A DNA stretch of 40,317 bases from G963674685 sp964591275 (GCA_964591275.1 CAZQAE010000046.1:1-40317); one strand, 5' to 3'; counted from the stretch's first letter, positions 7,606-16,684 are shown. Made by a program: numbers and translations. The notes: generated from the sequence alone by a model not told the origin.

Positions 7606-9330
7606 TTATGAGGCGGTTTCGTCAAGTCCCGCTTTATTTTCCAGCCCCATGGTTTCCATCTGCTGCATGAGATATTCGCTTGTAACCCAGGTTAAGCCGC
7701 CATTTTGGTCGGCGTATAACGCATAATGATCCTTCTTTAGCGCAATGTCGCTCAGGATATCATTGGGCTTTGTCACGACGACGCCATAAATCAAATCTCT
7801 GAATTGATTGGGGTTTTTTGTAAATGTCTTGGGAAATTCCAGTTCTTCTTTTCGCCGCTTGTACAAGTCCTGGTGCGCGATGATCTGCGTTTGCGTGGCG
7901 CAGTTTAAGATAAAGGCCTCGCTTCGATATTCAGGATGCATCAGCTTGATCGAGGAATCCAATGCAATATCCAGATTGCGTAAACAGGCATAAATGATTG
8001 GCTTGTTATTGAAATCCTGCTTTTCTTCGACGAAAAACTTGTGGATTTTCTCCATTTGCTGTTCGGCGCTGATCGTTTGATCTCTGGCGTGCCGCGTAAC
8101 GACGTAGGTGTTGATCGATGAAAGGGCCGTCATAGCAATAATGAAACATACGGCCAGCGCACGCCTTAAACGCCCCGCCCTCGGTTCGTAAACAGCTGCC
8201 AGGCAGATCGCCAGCCCCAGGCCCGGCAAGAAAAAAAATCGCGGCGTGTGAAACAGCATAACCTTTTCAACCTTGACCACCATGGCCAGAGGCGCCGCCG
8301 AAACAATAAAAAAACCAAGCCCATAAAGCCAGATGAGGTTTCGCTTGAGTATCTTTCTTTTCAAAAGAAACAGCGAAAAAACAAAAACAAACAACAGCAA
8401 TCCGATAGCCGTGTGAAATAACCAAACGTATTCGCCAAAGGATGCGATCAGCCTATAAGCGTATTCCCAAGTGAAGGCAACGCGTTGTTCGCCCACGTAT
8501 CCGCCCATTGTTCCCAGGATCGCGTATCTCCACATCATGAAACCCGCCGCGGCAATAAAGTATGGAATGGATAAAATCACAATCCTGCGAAGGATGGATC
8601 TGGTGAGCGTGCCCCGATAATAATACATAAATGAGCCTGAAAGAATCAGCAAAGCGGGAAGAACAATTGTGATCTCTTTGCAAAAGAACGAAAAAAAGCC
8701 CAACGCCATCGACCAGCTAATGTCCCTTTTTTGCTTCAAGCGTAGAAAACGCAAAAATAACAGCACTGAAGCCAGCAGAAAAAAGGTGCCCAAAAGATCG
8801 AAGCGATTGGAAAGCCATAAGACGCCTTGCGCGGTAATGGGACTCACGGCGAAACTCAGCGTGACAAAGGCGGCAATGCCTTTATTGCCCGTCAAGTGCT
8901 GCATGACCTGCATGACCAGCGCGAGGATTCCTATCAAGAGGACAATATTGAACGCGTAATACCAGGCGGGATTCAATCCGCCGATGAGATAGTTGATTTT
9001 CCAAAACCAAAAAACGCCGGGGCGAAAAAATGCCCCCATCATGATGTCTGTTCCGTACGGCAACAGCGGATTGTCGATTTTATCCACGAGGTGAAGATGG
9101 AGGAAATCATCCAGAAAAAATCGAGCTTTATAGATGTCTTTATAGACAATAATTGTCCAGACCGAGATGGCCAGCACGTACTTCATGTTTCGAAGAAAAA
9201 TCTGGCGTTCCGTGCGAATCCACTCGGCTGTTTTCGAGGACAAGGACAACTCCTCCGCGTAAAATGCAGGCGGTATTAGGTCAATGCTCGTAATATGTGT
9301 CAAGTCGGTTGAATCATTCGACTCGCTCAT
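7606..9330 (-). CDS. TMTC-like GT-C membrane glycosyltransferase
   Basis: A 574-residue polytopic membrane protein with an N-terminal cytoplasmic stretch of about 50 residues. The first outer loop contains FFLDDFLHLH, the acidic pair typical of GT-C enzymes. The sequence then follows the pattern of the TMTC/O-mannosyltransferase group: FFRPGVFWFWKINY, GGLNPAWYYAFN, SFAVSPITAQGVLWLSNRFD. Unlike animal TMTC proteins there is no C-terminal TPR array; instead about 150 mostly soluble residues follow the last membrane helix. Likely role: transfer of a sugar from a polyprenyl-phosphate donor to an envelope acceptor. It leads the minus-strand cluster that includes both sulfatase-fold lipoproteins and is divergent from another GT-C-like gene only 44 bp away. 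Confidence 0.8.
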   Translation of the reverse strand: MSESNDSTDLTHITSIDLIPPAFYAEELSLSSKTAEWIRTERQIFLRNMKYVLAISVWTIIVYKDIYKARFFLDDFLHLHLVDKIDNPLLPYGTDIMMGAFFRPGVFWFWKINYLIGGLNPAWYYAFNIVLLIGILALVMQVMQHLTGNKGIAAFVTLSFAVSPITAQGVLWLSNRFDLLGTFFLLASVLLFLRFLRLKQKRDISWSMALGFFSFFCKEITIVLPALLILSGSFMYYYRGTLTRSILRRIVILSIPYFIAAAGFMMWRYAILGTMGGYVGEQRVAFTWEYAYRLIASFGEYVWLFHTAIGLLLFVFVFSLFLLKRKILKRNLIWLYGLGFFIVSAAPLAMVVKVEKVMLFHTPRFFFLPGLGLAICLAAVYEPRAGRLRRALAVCFIIAMTALSSINTYVVTRHARDQTISAEQQMEKIHKFFVEEKQDFNNKPIIYACLRNLDIALDSSIKLMHPEYRSEAFILNCATQTQIIAHQDLYKRRKEELEFPKTFTKNPNQFRDLIYGVVVTKPNDILSDIALKKDHYALYADQNGGLTWVTSEYLMQQMETMGLENKAGLDETAS

Positions 9331-9374
9331 GCTAATGTTCGACGGTCAAGACCTGCTCCTCCAATGATCGATCC

Positions 9375-10889
9375 ATGATGCAAAAAAATAACGCGGCTTC
9401 TTTGCCGCAACCCAACTGCACCGGAGAAACTTACCGGCGAGATCGACGAATCGCGCTTGTTATTTTCCTAACGCTCTGGCTCAGCTACGCCTATTTTTCT
9501 CATGGGGGTAGTTGGGGCGCCAACGCATATCTCGATCTGACCCGCGCCGTCGTCGAGGAAAAAACCTTTCGCATTGACGCCTATGTGTGGAACACGGGTG
9601 ATTGGTCAAAAGTCGGCGACCATTATTATATCAACAAAAATCCAGGAGCCTCCTTTCTCGCCGCGCCTATATATTTCCTCTACCACCTATTTGACAAAAA
9701 CGCCTTTAACGATTTTGTCAGCGCCCGAATCGCTATACACCTTATCACAGCCTTTTCCTTTTCTCTGCTGGCCGCCCTGGCGGGATCTGTTTTTTTTCTA
9801 TGGTTACGCCGCTTCGCCGCGGTCGGTCCGGCTATCGGCACCGCAGCAATTTTCGGCGTGGGAACATCGCAATTTTCCAACGCATCATTTTTCAATGCCG
9901 CTATCGTCGTCTCCTCTTTTTATATTCTGGCGGCATTCATGCTCGATCGCACCCGCGACTCCGAATTGACCTCGGCCCGGGCGGGAATTTACACTTTTCT
10001 ATCCGGCCTGTGCCTGGGTCTGGCCGTTGTCGCGGAACCGATCTCCGTTTTCGGCATCGTTATTTTTGCTGCGTTTATGATCATGCAACGACGAAAGATC
10101 CATATATGGCTCAAGTTTATTTTGGGCGGGATCGCTCCGGCGATTGCGCTGGTGATTTACAACATACGCGTCATCGGCAAACCATTCGGCACGGTTTACG
10201 AATTTCAAAATCCGGTTTTCAGCTATGATGGCGCCTTTTTGGATGTCTTTCGCTATCCCTCATTGGATATTTTGTACCGCATCACTTTCCACCCGATCAG
10301 AGGACTCTTTTGGGTGACTCCTGTTCTGGCTCTATCAATATTTGGAATTATTTCCTTGTGGCGACAGGAAAAAACCAGACAACTCGGCATGTTATGCGCT
10401 TCTATGATTCTTTTTTATTTCCTCTTTAACATCTCATTTGTCGCCTGGCATGGTGGGTGGTACGTCGGCCCGCGTTACCTGACTCCCGCCCTTCCCTTTT
10501 TCGTCGCTCCGCTGATATTCGCCTTTCAGCGATCAGGATGGCTCAGCCAGCTTGCGGTCTCGCTGGCGACATTATCCGCGGCCATTCAACTCACCATTGT
10601 CGCCGTCAATCCCTTTTGCCCACAACTTCCCGCGATAACGAATCCTCTTTTTCAGTACACCTGGCCAAACTTCTTTTCCAATATGCTATCCATCAACAAT
10701 GCCAGCGCCTTTCCCAGAATGCCAAGACACGTATCGCGGATTTTTTCGCTGGAAAGCTTCGAGGAATGGTGGGCCGCTTATAATCTCGGAGAGGTTCTCG
10801 GACTGCAAGGCGTTTTGTCGCTGCTTCCCCTGATTCTGGCTTGGATGCTCGCCGGGTTGGTTCTTTATAAAATCGCTACGGAGCCATGA
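9375..10889 (+). CDS. GT-C-like polytopic membrane protein
   Basis: A 504-residue membrane protein with about eleven hydrophobic segments. The first periplasmic loop carries the acidic region YLDLTRAVVEEKTF and the pattern GDHYYINKNPGASFLAAP, characteristic of a bacterial family of putative glycosyltransferases (from memory, similar to GT39-like proteins). A late loop contains WHGGWYVGPRYLTPALPF, matching the GxRYLxPxxP pattern of that group. Substrate is unknown. It begins 44 bp from the divergent TMTC-like gene, so the two may share control elements. It is followed 52 bp later by the FtsB-like gene. Confidence 0.75.
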   Translation: MMQKNNAASLPQPNCTGETYRRDRRIALVIFLTLWLSYAYFSHGGSWGANAYLDLTRAVVEEKTFRIDAYVWNTGDWSKVGDHYYINKNPGASFLAAPIYFLYHLFDKNAFNDFVSARIAIHLITAFSFSLLAALAGSVFFLWLRRFAAVGPAIGTAAIFGVGTSQFSNASFFNAAIVVSSFYILAAFMLDRTRDSELTSARAGIYTFLSGLCLGLAVVAEPISVFGIVIFAAFMIMQRRKIHIWLKFILGGIAPAIALVIYNIRVIGKPFGTVYEFQNPVFSYDGAFLDVFRYPSLDILYRITFHPIRGLFWVTPVLALSIFGIISLWRQEKTRQLGMLCASMILFYFLFNISFVAWHGGWYVGPRYLTPALPFFVAPLIFAFQRSGWLSQLAVSLATLSAAIQLTIVAVNPFCPQLPAITNPLFQYTWPNFFSNMLSINNASAFPRMPRHVSRIFSLESFEEWWAAYNLGEVLGLQGVLSLLPLILAWMLAGLVLYKIATEP

Positions 10890-10941
10890 CGAATTATTCG
10901 GCTTGATTTTGCCGATGCGATTTCACTATGATGGATCAAAT

Positions 10942-11268
10942 ATGGATGTTTCCACCAACAAGCAGCGAAAAGTAAATTCGATCAAGCTGATTGCCGTCAG
11001 CGTTGTCATACTCCTTCTTTTGTCCTTCGTCGTTTCCGGTGCGGTGAAAGTTTACCGATTAAAAAACGAAATGCGACTCATGGAACAACGCATCTCAACC
11101 CTGGAAACGAAAAACAATAGTTTGAGCGAACTCATTCTTAAACTCAGGGACGATTCGGACACCATCCAAAGAGAAATCAGGAAGCGTCTCGGAAGAATCA
11201 TGCCCGATGAAACGATCGTTATCTTTCCAGGCGAGTCGAATGAGGTTCCCTCCGAGGAAGCTGAATAA
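10942..11268 (+). CDS. FtsB/DivIC-like septum formation initiator protein
   Basis: A bitopic division protein: a basic N-terminus, one membrane helix (about residues 15-36), then a coiled coil (VYRLKNEMRLMEQRISTLE and onward). It closes with the family-typical REIRKRLGRIMPDE segment and an acidic tail. FtsB/DivIC proteins pair with FtsL and bridge FtsQ to the FtsWI synthase at the septum. Start choice: ATG at 10942 with GGA seven bases upstream gives 108 residues. Upstream TTG (10903) and ATG (10915) lengthen it without adding conserved sequence. It lies 3 bp before a diguanylate-cyclase-like gene, so both are probably one transcript. Confidence 0.8.
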   Translation: MDVSTNKQRKVNSIKLIAVSVVILLLLSFVVSGAVKVYRLKNEMRLMEQRISTLETKNNSLSELILKLRDDSDTIQREIRKRLGRIMPDETIVIFPGESNEVPSEEAE

Positions 11269-11271
11269 GAC

Positions 11272-13392
11272 ATGAGAAATATCTGGAATTTTCTGCGCCG
11301 TCGTTACAGCCTTTTCATTCTCACAGCCTTGTTCATTTTATTGAGTCTTAAACAATTCGATCCGAGTCTGGTCTTTTCAAATTCAGCGCTTAGCAGTTGG
11401 CGGTTTTGGGTATTGTTTTTACTGGGAGTTTACCTCCTTTTCAAAGTATTTCAGTACCTTAAATCGGAAACCGGCGAACCTCAATATTTGGATTTAACCA
11501 GTTTTACCGACATCGAAACTTCTCTACTGATTTTAGCCATTATCAACGTCATCATCCAATTGGGCGGATCTTACAGTCACTATCTCTATCCGCTCAATTA
11601 TCTCGTTTTGGCGATGCTGGCGATCTACTTGCCGGTCACCGTCGCCATCTCGTTGGCGCTCTTTCTTGCGTTGCTGGAAATCGCCGGAAATGAATATGCC
11701 AAGCTGCCTTTTGAAATCGTATTCGCCAACGCCACGGCGCACGCGCTGATTGGATTGTCTTTTGTTATCGTCATTGGATTATTTGTAGCCCGCGAAAGGA
11801 AAATACGAAATAGTGCCATCAACAAGCTGAATCGCCTCACCGCCGATGCGAAAGATCTTTCCTCCCCAAAAAGTGAACCAGCCGTCATGCGTGATGTCAC
11901 GCAACAAAGCGATGTCCATCATACACGCGACCTGGACACGGAACTTTCGGAACTCATGGACATTGCAAGGCTTGGGCTGCAGGCGGATGCCTGCGTCATC
12001 TTGTTCACCGACCAGTACGGAGCCCTGTTGAGGGTCAGAGCCATGAGCGGCGATCCCCGCGAACTCGACGAAGATGCGGTTATTCCCGTGCAAGGAACCA
12101 TCCCGGGGCTTGTTCTCAGCCAAGGCGATCCCCTGGTGCTGCAAAAAATCGACAAGGGCCGCCCACCCTTTGAGTATCGCCGCGGTCGCGCCAACATTCG
12201 TTCCTGCATCGCGCAACCGCTCCATTTCGAAGGAAAGGCCATTGGCGTTCTCATCGCGGACAGCAAAAAAGAGAGTGCATTCGACTCCGATTCAGAAAAT
12301 TTTCTGCAAAAAATAGCCGGCCAGGCGACGCAAGCCTACCGCGCAGCGCAGAACATTGCGGGCATTGACCGCGAAAGAACGGAATTTGCAGCTTATTACA
12401 ATGTCATCAAAAGATTCACCCAATCGCAGACACTCGAAGAGGTCATACAAGTCACTTTCGATGTCGCTTATGCAATAGTACCTCATGACTCTTCCCTGAT
12501 TTCGTTTACAGAAGAGAATGGAACCGCCTCCATCGCAGCCGTCGAGAAGTTGCCGGAGAAATGGGTCGGCCTGAAATTCAAGGAAAACGAAAGTCTCGCC
12601 GGGGGAGTTGTGGCCGAAGGCAAGCCTCTGGTCAAATCAAGTTTTCAGGAATTGAAAAAGCCGCCTTATCATCCCGAATGCCGCCTTCGCGGTATGAAGA
12701 GTTTCATTATCCTTCCTCTGATCGTGCATGATCATGTGGTGGGAACGTTGGCCATCTTCTGGACGAAGGAAAATGCCTTTACGCCATACGACAGCAAGTT
12801 CCTCGAGGTGGTTGCCATCCACGCCGCCAACAGCCTGGCAAATGCACGCCTTCACAATCAACTCGAACAGCACGCCATGACGGACGGACTGACAACCCTG
12901 CCGAATCACAGGGTTTTCCAAATGCGCTTGGACGAAGAAATCAAACGTTACCAGCGCATTCAATTACCCCTCTGTCTCATCTTGATGGATATCGACCATT
13001 TCAAAAAGGTCAACGACACCTACGGCCATCCTGTCGGGGACCTTGTATTGCAAAAACTCTCTAAATTGTTGAAGGACAGCATTCGCGACAGTGATATGGC
13101 CGCACGTTATGGCGGAGAAGAATTCGCCCTGATTCTTCCTAATACCAAAGCGGCGGGCGCCTGGAATTTCGCGGATCGTCTCCGTCGCCAAATAGCCGCG
13201 CACAAAATAAAATACGCGCAAGGGACTTTGAGTATCTCCATCAGCCTTGGGATCGCCTCTTTCCCCGAAGACGGAGCCAATAAAGCCGCCCTGGTCTCGG
13301 CAGCGGACAAAGCTCTTTACTATTCCAAAGAGAATGGCCGCAACCGCGTCAGTTGGATTGGGGATATCGAAATCGACGATTCCATGACTTGA
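11272..13392 (+). CDS. Membrane GAF-GAF-GGDEF diguanylate cyclase
   Basis: A 706-residue protein. The N-terminal 175 residues hold five or six membrane helices. Two GAF-like sensory domains follow (about 215-350 and 375-525), then a GGDEF domain (about 540-700). The active-site signature is GGEEF (614-618), compatible with activity. The inhibitory I-site RxxD is present as RDSD (605-608), five residues before it. MDIDHFKKVNDTYGHPVGD is the standard substrate-binding region. It should make c-di-GMP at the inner membrane in response to GAF ligands or partners. The ATG is 3 bp after the FtsB-like stop, suggesting translational coupling and a link to cell division. A weak hairpin follows at 13425-13452. 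Confidence 0.93.
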   Translation: MRNIWNFLRRRYSLFILTALFILLSLKQFDPSLVFSNSALSSWRFWVLFLLGVYLLFKVFQYLKSETGEPQYLDLTSFTDIETSLLILAIINVIIQLGGSYSHYLYPLNYLVLAMLAIYLPVTVAISLALFLALLEIAGNEYAKLPFEIVFANATAHALIGLSFVIVIGLFVARERKIRNSAINKLNRLTADAKDLSSPKSEPAVMRDVTQQSDVHHTRDLDTELSELMDIARLGLQADACVILFTDQYGALLRVRAMSGDPRELDEDAVIPVQGTIPGLVLSQGDPLVLQKIDKGRPPFEYRRGRANIRSCIAQPLHFEGKAIGVLIADSKKESAFDSDSENFLQKIAGQATQAYRAAQNIAGIDRERTEFAAYYNVIKRFTQSQTLEEVIQVTFDVAYAIVPHDSSLISFTEENGTASIAAVEKLPEKWVGLKFKENESLAGGVVAEGKPLVKSSFQELKKPPYHPECRLRGMKSFIILPLIVHDHVVGTLAIFWTKENAFTPYDSKFLEVVAIHAANSLANARLHNQLEQHAMTDGLTTLPNHRVFQMRLDEEIKRYQRIQLPLCLILMDIDHFKKVNDTYGHPVGDLVLQKLSKLLKDSIRDSDMAARYGGEEFALILPNTKAAGAWNFADRLRRQIAAHKIKYAQGTLSISISLGIASFPEDGANKAALVSAADKALYYSKENGRNRVSWIGDIEIDDSMT

Positions 13393-13424
13393 TCTGAAAC
13401 CTTCACGTCGCACTGATTTCACTG

Positions 13425-13452
13425 GTCGCCTGTTCAATGACCCTTTGGCGAC
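13425..13452 (+). terminator. Possible terminator after the GGDEF gene
   Basis: GTCGCC (13425-13430) and GGCGAC (13447-13452) form a perfect 6-bp stem with a 16-base loop. Only a poor T-rich stretch (AATCTTTAT) follows, so this is a weak candidate. Confidence 0.25.
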
Positions 13453-13523
13453 AATCTTTATAAATACGGCGAATAATTTTCTGGACTGAGGGTCTTCGGG
13501 CTGCCTTTAAGGTGTTAATTTTC

Positions 13524-13553
13524 CGCTCGAATTTTGACATTTTCGCTCGAAAT
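13524..13553 (+). repeat. Direct repeat CGCTCGAA upstream of rpsA
   Basis: CGCTCGAATT (13524-13533) and CGCTCGAAAT (13544-13553) are offset by exactly 20 bases, about two helical turns, with T-rich flanks on both. They lie about 45-75 bp upstream of the -35 box of the rpsA promoter candidate, a plausible activator position. Confidence 0.4.
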
Positions 13554-13596
13554 TCGGCAACAAATCAGGGATGAAAGAATTCCCCGGATTGGACAC

Positions 13597-13625
13597 TTGA
13601 TTTTTATTCCTCGTCTCGTTAGAAT
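13597..13625 (+). promoter_or_regulatory. Candidate sigma70-type promoter of rpsA
   Basis: TTGATT (13597-13602) and TAGAAT (13620-13625) are spaced by 17 bases. The -10 box matches consensus at five of six positions and the -35 box at four. Transcription from here would give a leader of about 190 bases. Confidence 0.55.
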
Positions 13626-13743
13626 GCGCTCCGTTTAAGTCGAGGTGGCCATAACCTATTGAAAACATTAAATAATAAGCAAATGAATTTTTGATTGCGC
13701 CACATTTCTCTTTTGAAGGCGCAATGAACCGGACCTATTCCAC

Positions 13744-13788
13744 TTTCACGAAAATGAAAAGCAACATTTCGACGACCTCATTCGGTCG
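13744..13788 (+). promoter_or_regulatory. Two leader hairpins before rpsA
   Basis: TTTCA-CGAAAA-TGAAA (13744-13759) and CGACC-TCATTC-GGTCG (13773-13788) each form a 5-bp stem, ending 34 bases before the rpsA start. Similar stacked hairpins mediate S1 autoregulation in enterobacteria. A comparable role here is inference only. Confidence 0.3.
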
Positions 13789-13822
13789 GACCTAAATATC
13801 AACTTTCACCAGGAAACAACCA

Positions 13823-15778
13823 ATGTCGGAAACAACCAACCCTCAAGACACGCCATCAGGCAACGATGAAGCAAACCTGTCCTTCGCTGACCTTTTTGAG
13901 CAAAGCGAAGTCGGAACCAAAAAGGAAGGCGAAGTCGTTCGCGGACGAATCATCGCCATTCGCAATGACAACGCCATTGTGGATATCGGATTCAAGTCCG
14001 AAGGCTCAGTTGACCTCCATGAATTCAGAAACAGCGACGGCGTCGACCCTAAAGTCGGCGACGAATTCGATGTTCTTTTGGTAGAGGCCGAAGACGACTC
14101 CGGCAAAATCGTCCTTTCAAAAGAAAAAGCCGACAAAATGAAGGTTTGGGACGAGATTAGCCAGGCTTTTGACGACGACGGCATTGTAGAAGGAAGAATC
14201 ATCGCCCGCGTGAAAGGCGGACTCAATGTGGATATCGGCGTAAGAGCCTTTTTACCCGGTTCGCAGGTGGACCTTCGCCCGGTCCGTAATCTCGAAAAAC
14301 TTGTCGGAACCATCAGCAGTTTCAAGATACTGAAATTCAACCGCCGCCGCGGAAATATTGTGTTATCGCGCAGGGCTCTTCTCGAAAAGGAACGCGAAGA
14401 GCTTCGCGTTAATACTTTGGAGCGCTTGGCCGAAGGCGCCATCCTCGAGGGCATTGTCAAGAACATCACCGACTACGGCGCCTTTATCGACCTGGGCGGC
14501 ATCGACGGACTGCTGCACATCACGGACATGAGTTGGGGACGCGTAAATCATCCTTCCGAAGTGTTTGTGATCGGCGACGAAGTCAAAACCGTGGTGCTAA
14601 AATATGATCCAGAGCGACAACGCGTATCGCTGGGACTCAAACAGATCACGCCCGATCCCTGGAAGGATGTGGACAAGAAGTACAAAATCGCCGAGCGCAT
14701 TGAGGGCAAAGTCGTTAGTCTGACCGATTACGGCGCGTTCATCGAACTCGAACAAGGCGTCGAGGGACTGATTCATGTCTCCGAGATGAGTTGGACCAAG
14801 AAGATCAAACATCCCAGCAAACTCCTGGCAGTCGGCGATATCGTGGAATCGATAATCCTCGACATCAACGTGGACAATCGCCGCATTTCCCTGGGCTTGA
14901 AACAAACCGAGCCGAATCCATGGGACATCATTGAGGAACACTATCCCGTCGGCACGCACATCGTTGGGAAAATCCGCAACATCACGGATTTCGGACTCTT
15001 CGTCGGAATTGATGAAGGCATCGACGGCCTGATTCACATCAGCGACATCTCGTGGTCTCAGCGAATCAAACATCCCGGCGAAATTTTCAAAAAAAGCCAG
15101 GAAGTCGAAGCCATTGTTTTGAGTATTGACCGGGCTAACGAACGTTTCTCACTGGGCATCAAGCAGCTCTCTGAAGATCCCTGGGCCAGCGTTGTTTCAC
15201 GTTACAACATCGGTGATATCATTACGGGAGAGATCATTTCCATTGCTGATTTCGGTGTATTTGTCAGCATCGAAGAAGGAGTCGAGGGACTTGTCCATAT
15301 CTCGGAACTGTCAATGAAGAAGATTGATAACCCGGCGGATATCGTTAAGGTCAACGAGAAAATCACTGCCGAGATCATGAATATCGATTCTAAAGACAGA
15401 AAAATTCGTCTTTCGAGGAGAGTTATTGAAGGCAACGCGGAAAAGAGCGAGTACGCATCCTACGTCGCCAAACACGGAAGCGCCCGTTCTCAAATGGCTG
15501 ACCTGATCGCTGCGGCGACATCCAACGACAAGGGAGAAGAGGCAACCGAAGCTGCTCCGGATTCGCCGGCTCCAGAAACTGCGCCCGACGCCGAAATGGC
15601 GCCTGAGGCTCCTGAGGCTGAGGTTATTGAAGAGTTGAGCGCTTCCGAAGCGTCGCCCATTTCAGAAGGGGAAGACAAGGTTGCCGTAGGCTCAGAGGAA
15701 ACGACCACCGATGCACCGGAAGAAAAAAAGACCGAAGACCTTGGGGATGATTCGGAAGATTCGGATACAAACGAGTAA
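13823..15778 (+). CDS. rpsA: 30S ribosomal protein S1
   Basis: S1 binds mRNA and helps the 30S subunit unfold and recruit messages. The 651-residue protein has six S1 OB-fold repeats starting near residues 36, 119, 205, 291, 378 and 465. Repeats 3-6 carry the strong RNA-binding pattern (ITDYGAFIDL, LTDYGAFIEL, ITDFGLFVGI, IADFGVFVSI) and the linker GLKQ-x-PW. About 95 residues of Glu/Asp/Ala/Pro-rich tail follow, longer than in E. coli S1 and likely disordered. The order rpsA then an IHF/HU gene matches the classical rpsA-ihfB pairing, here with sppA between. The ribosome site AGGA is 8 bases from the ATG. Confidence 0.97.
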   Translation: MSETTNPQDTPSGNDEANLSFADLFEQSEVGTKKEGEVVRGRIIAIRNDNAIVDIGFKSEGSVDLHEFRNSDGVDPKVGDEFDVLLVEAEDDSGKIVLSKEKADKMKVWDEISQAFDDDGIVEGRIIARVKGGLNVDIGVRAFLPGSQVDLRPVRNLEKLVGTISSFKILKFNRRRGNIVLSRRALLEKEREELRVNTLERLAEGAILEGIVKNITDYGAFIDLGGIDGLLHITDMSWGRVNHPSEVFVIGDEVKTVVLKYDPERQRVSLGLKQITPDPWKDVDKKYKIAERIEGKVVSLTDYGAFIELEQGVEGLIHVSEMSWTKKIKHPSKLLAVGDIVESIILDINVDNRRISLGLKQTEPNPWDIIEEHYPVGTHIVGKIRNITDFGLFVGIDEGIDGLIHISDISWSQRIKHPGEIFKKSQEVEAIVLSIDRANERFSLGIKQLSEDPWASVVSRYNIGDIITGEIISIADFGVFVSIEEGVEGLVHISELSMKKIDNPADIVKVNEKITAEIMNIDSKDRKIRLSRRVIEGNAEKSEYASYVAKHGSARSQMADLIAAATSNDKGEEATEAAPDSPAPETAPDAEMAPEAPEAEVIEELSASEASPISEGEDKVAVGSEETTTDAPEEKKTEDLGDDSEDSDTNE

Positions 15779-15799
15779 CGCAACAACATAGGTCAAGCC

Positions 15800-16684
15800 A
15801 TGAAAAACAGGCCTATCCTGCTGGGATTCCTTGTCGGCAGCGCCGTCATATTGGTTTTCTTTGCGGTCGCAATGATGTTGTTGACATCGTTTTCGTCAAA
15901 TTTCCCCAGTAGCATCATGGGCAGCGACGGAATCGGTGTTGTCAACATTACATCAACGATTAATGAAAGCCGGCTTATCCTTGATCAGCTGGACCGCTAC
16001 CATCATGATGATTCCATCGCCGCCATTCTATTGCGCATCGATTCCCCCGGCGGCGCTGTCGGACCTTCGCAGGAAATTCATCGCGAAATTATGAAAATAA
16101 GGAATGACAAGGTTGTCGTCGCCTCCCTAGGAAGCACAGCCGCATCGGGAGGGTATTACGTTGCGTGCGCAGCAAATAAAATCATGGCCAATCCGGGAAC
16201 GCTGACCGGATCGATTGGCGTGATTATGGAATTTATCAATGTCCGGCGACTCTATGAGACCATCGGCATGAGCAGCGATGTTGTAAAAAGCGGGCGCTTC
16301 AAGGATATGGGCGCCTGGTCCCGCGACCTGACCACGGAGGAAAGAGCACTTCTGCAGAACGTTGTTGATGATGTGCAGAAACAATTTATTGAGGCTATTG
16401 TCGATGGACGTGACATTGATCGGGAAAGTATTCTTTCCATCGCCGATGGTCGCATTTTCACGGGCGCCCAGGCCATGAGTTACGGCCTGGTGGACAAATT
16501 GGGAAACTATAATGATTCCATTGACTATGCTGCGGAGTTGGCTGGAATCGAAGGCAAGCCGAGAATCGTCCGCCAAAAAGAACGGCGCATATCGGTTTGG
16601 GATATTGTTCTCGACGATCTTCTCGGGCAATTCGCCGGCAAATTGCAAAACGCTATGGAGCTAAGGGATTTTCGATTGCGCTAA
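15800..16684 (+). CDS. sppA: Signal peptide peptidase SppA (short form)
   Basis: An inner-membrane serine protease of the Clp/crotonase fold that degrades cleaved signal peptides. The 294 residues match the single-domain form (as in Bacillus) rather than the doubled E. coli enzyme. One N-terminal membrane helix (about 5-30) anchors it. RIDSPGG (79-85) is the oxyanion region, AASGGYY holds the nucleophile Ser116, and KSGRFKDM includes the likely general-base Lys163; catalytic roles are assigned by family resemblance. It starts 21 bp after rpsA and 46 bp before the IHF-like gene, on the same strand, so co-transcription is likely. Confidence 0.93.
   Translation: MKNRPILLGFLVGSAVILVFFAVAMMLLTSFSSNFPSSIMGSDGIGVVNITSTINESRLILDQLDRYHHDDSIAAILLRIDSPGGAVGPSQEIHREIMKIRNDKVVVASLGSTAASGGYYVACAANKIMANPGTLTGSIGVIMEFINVRRLYETIGMSSDVVKSGRFKDMGAWSRDLTTEERALLQNVVDDVQKQFIEAIVDGRDIDRESILSIADGRIFTGAQAMSYGLVDKLGNYNDSIDYAAELAGIEGKPRIVRQKERRISVWDIVLDDLLGQFAGKLQNAMELRDFRLR

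Larger units (their letters stand above)
13393..13822 (+). promoter_or_regulatory. 430-bp rpsA upstream region
   Basis: This gap contains no credible gene. In order it holds a 6-bp-stem hairpin (13425-13452), a 20-bp-spaced direct repeat (13524-13553), a good promoter candidate (13597-13625), and a leader of about 190 bases with two small hairpins (13744-13759 and 13773-13788). The ribosome site AGGA stands 8 bases before the rpsA ATG. Long regulated leaders are known for ribosomal protein S1 in other bacteria. Confidence 0.5.

Noticed and set aside
13843..14469. 208-residue minus-strand reading frame inside rpsA
   Set aside because: Ser/Arg-rich composition typical of the complement of an acidic ribosomal protein gene; rpsA is unambiguous.
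14423..15430. Tandem repeats in rpsA considered as a DNA repeat array
   Set aside because: They are the diverged S1 domain repeats of one protein, not a CRISPR or satellite array.
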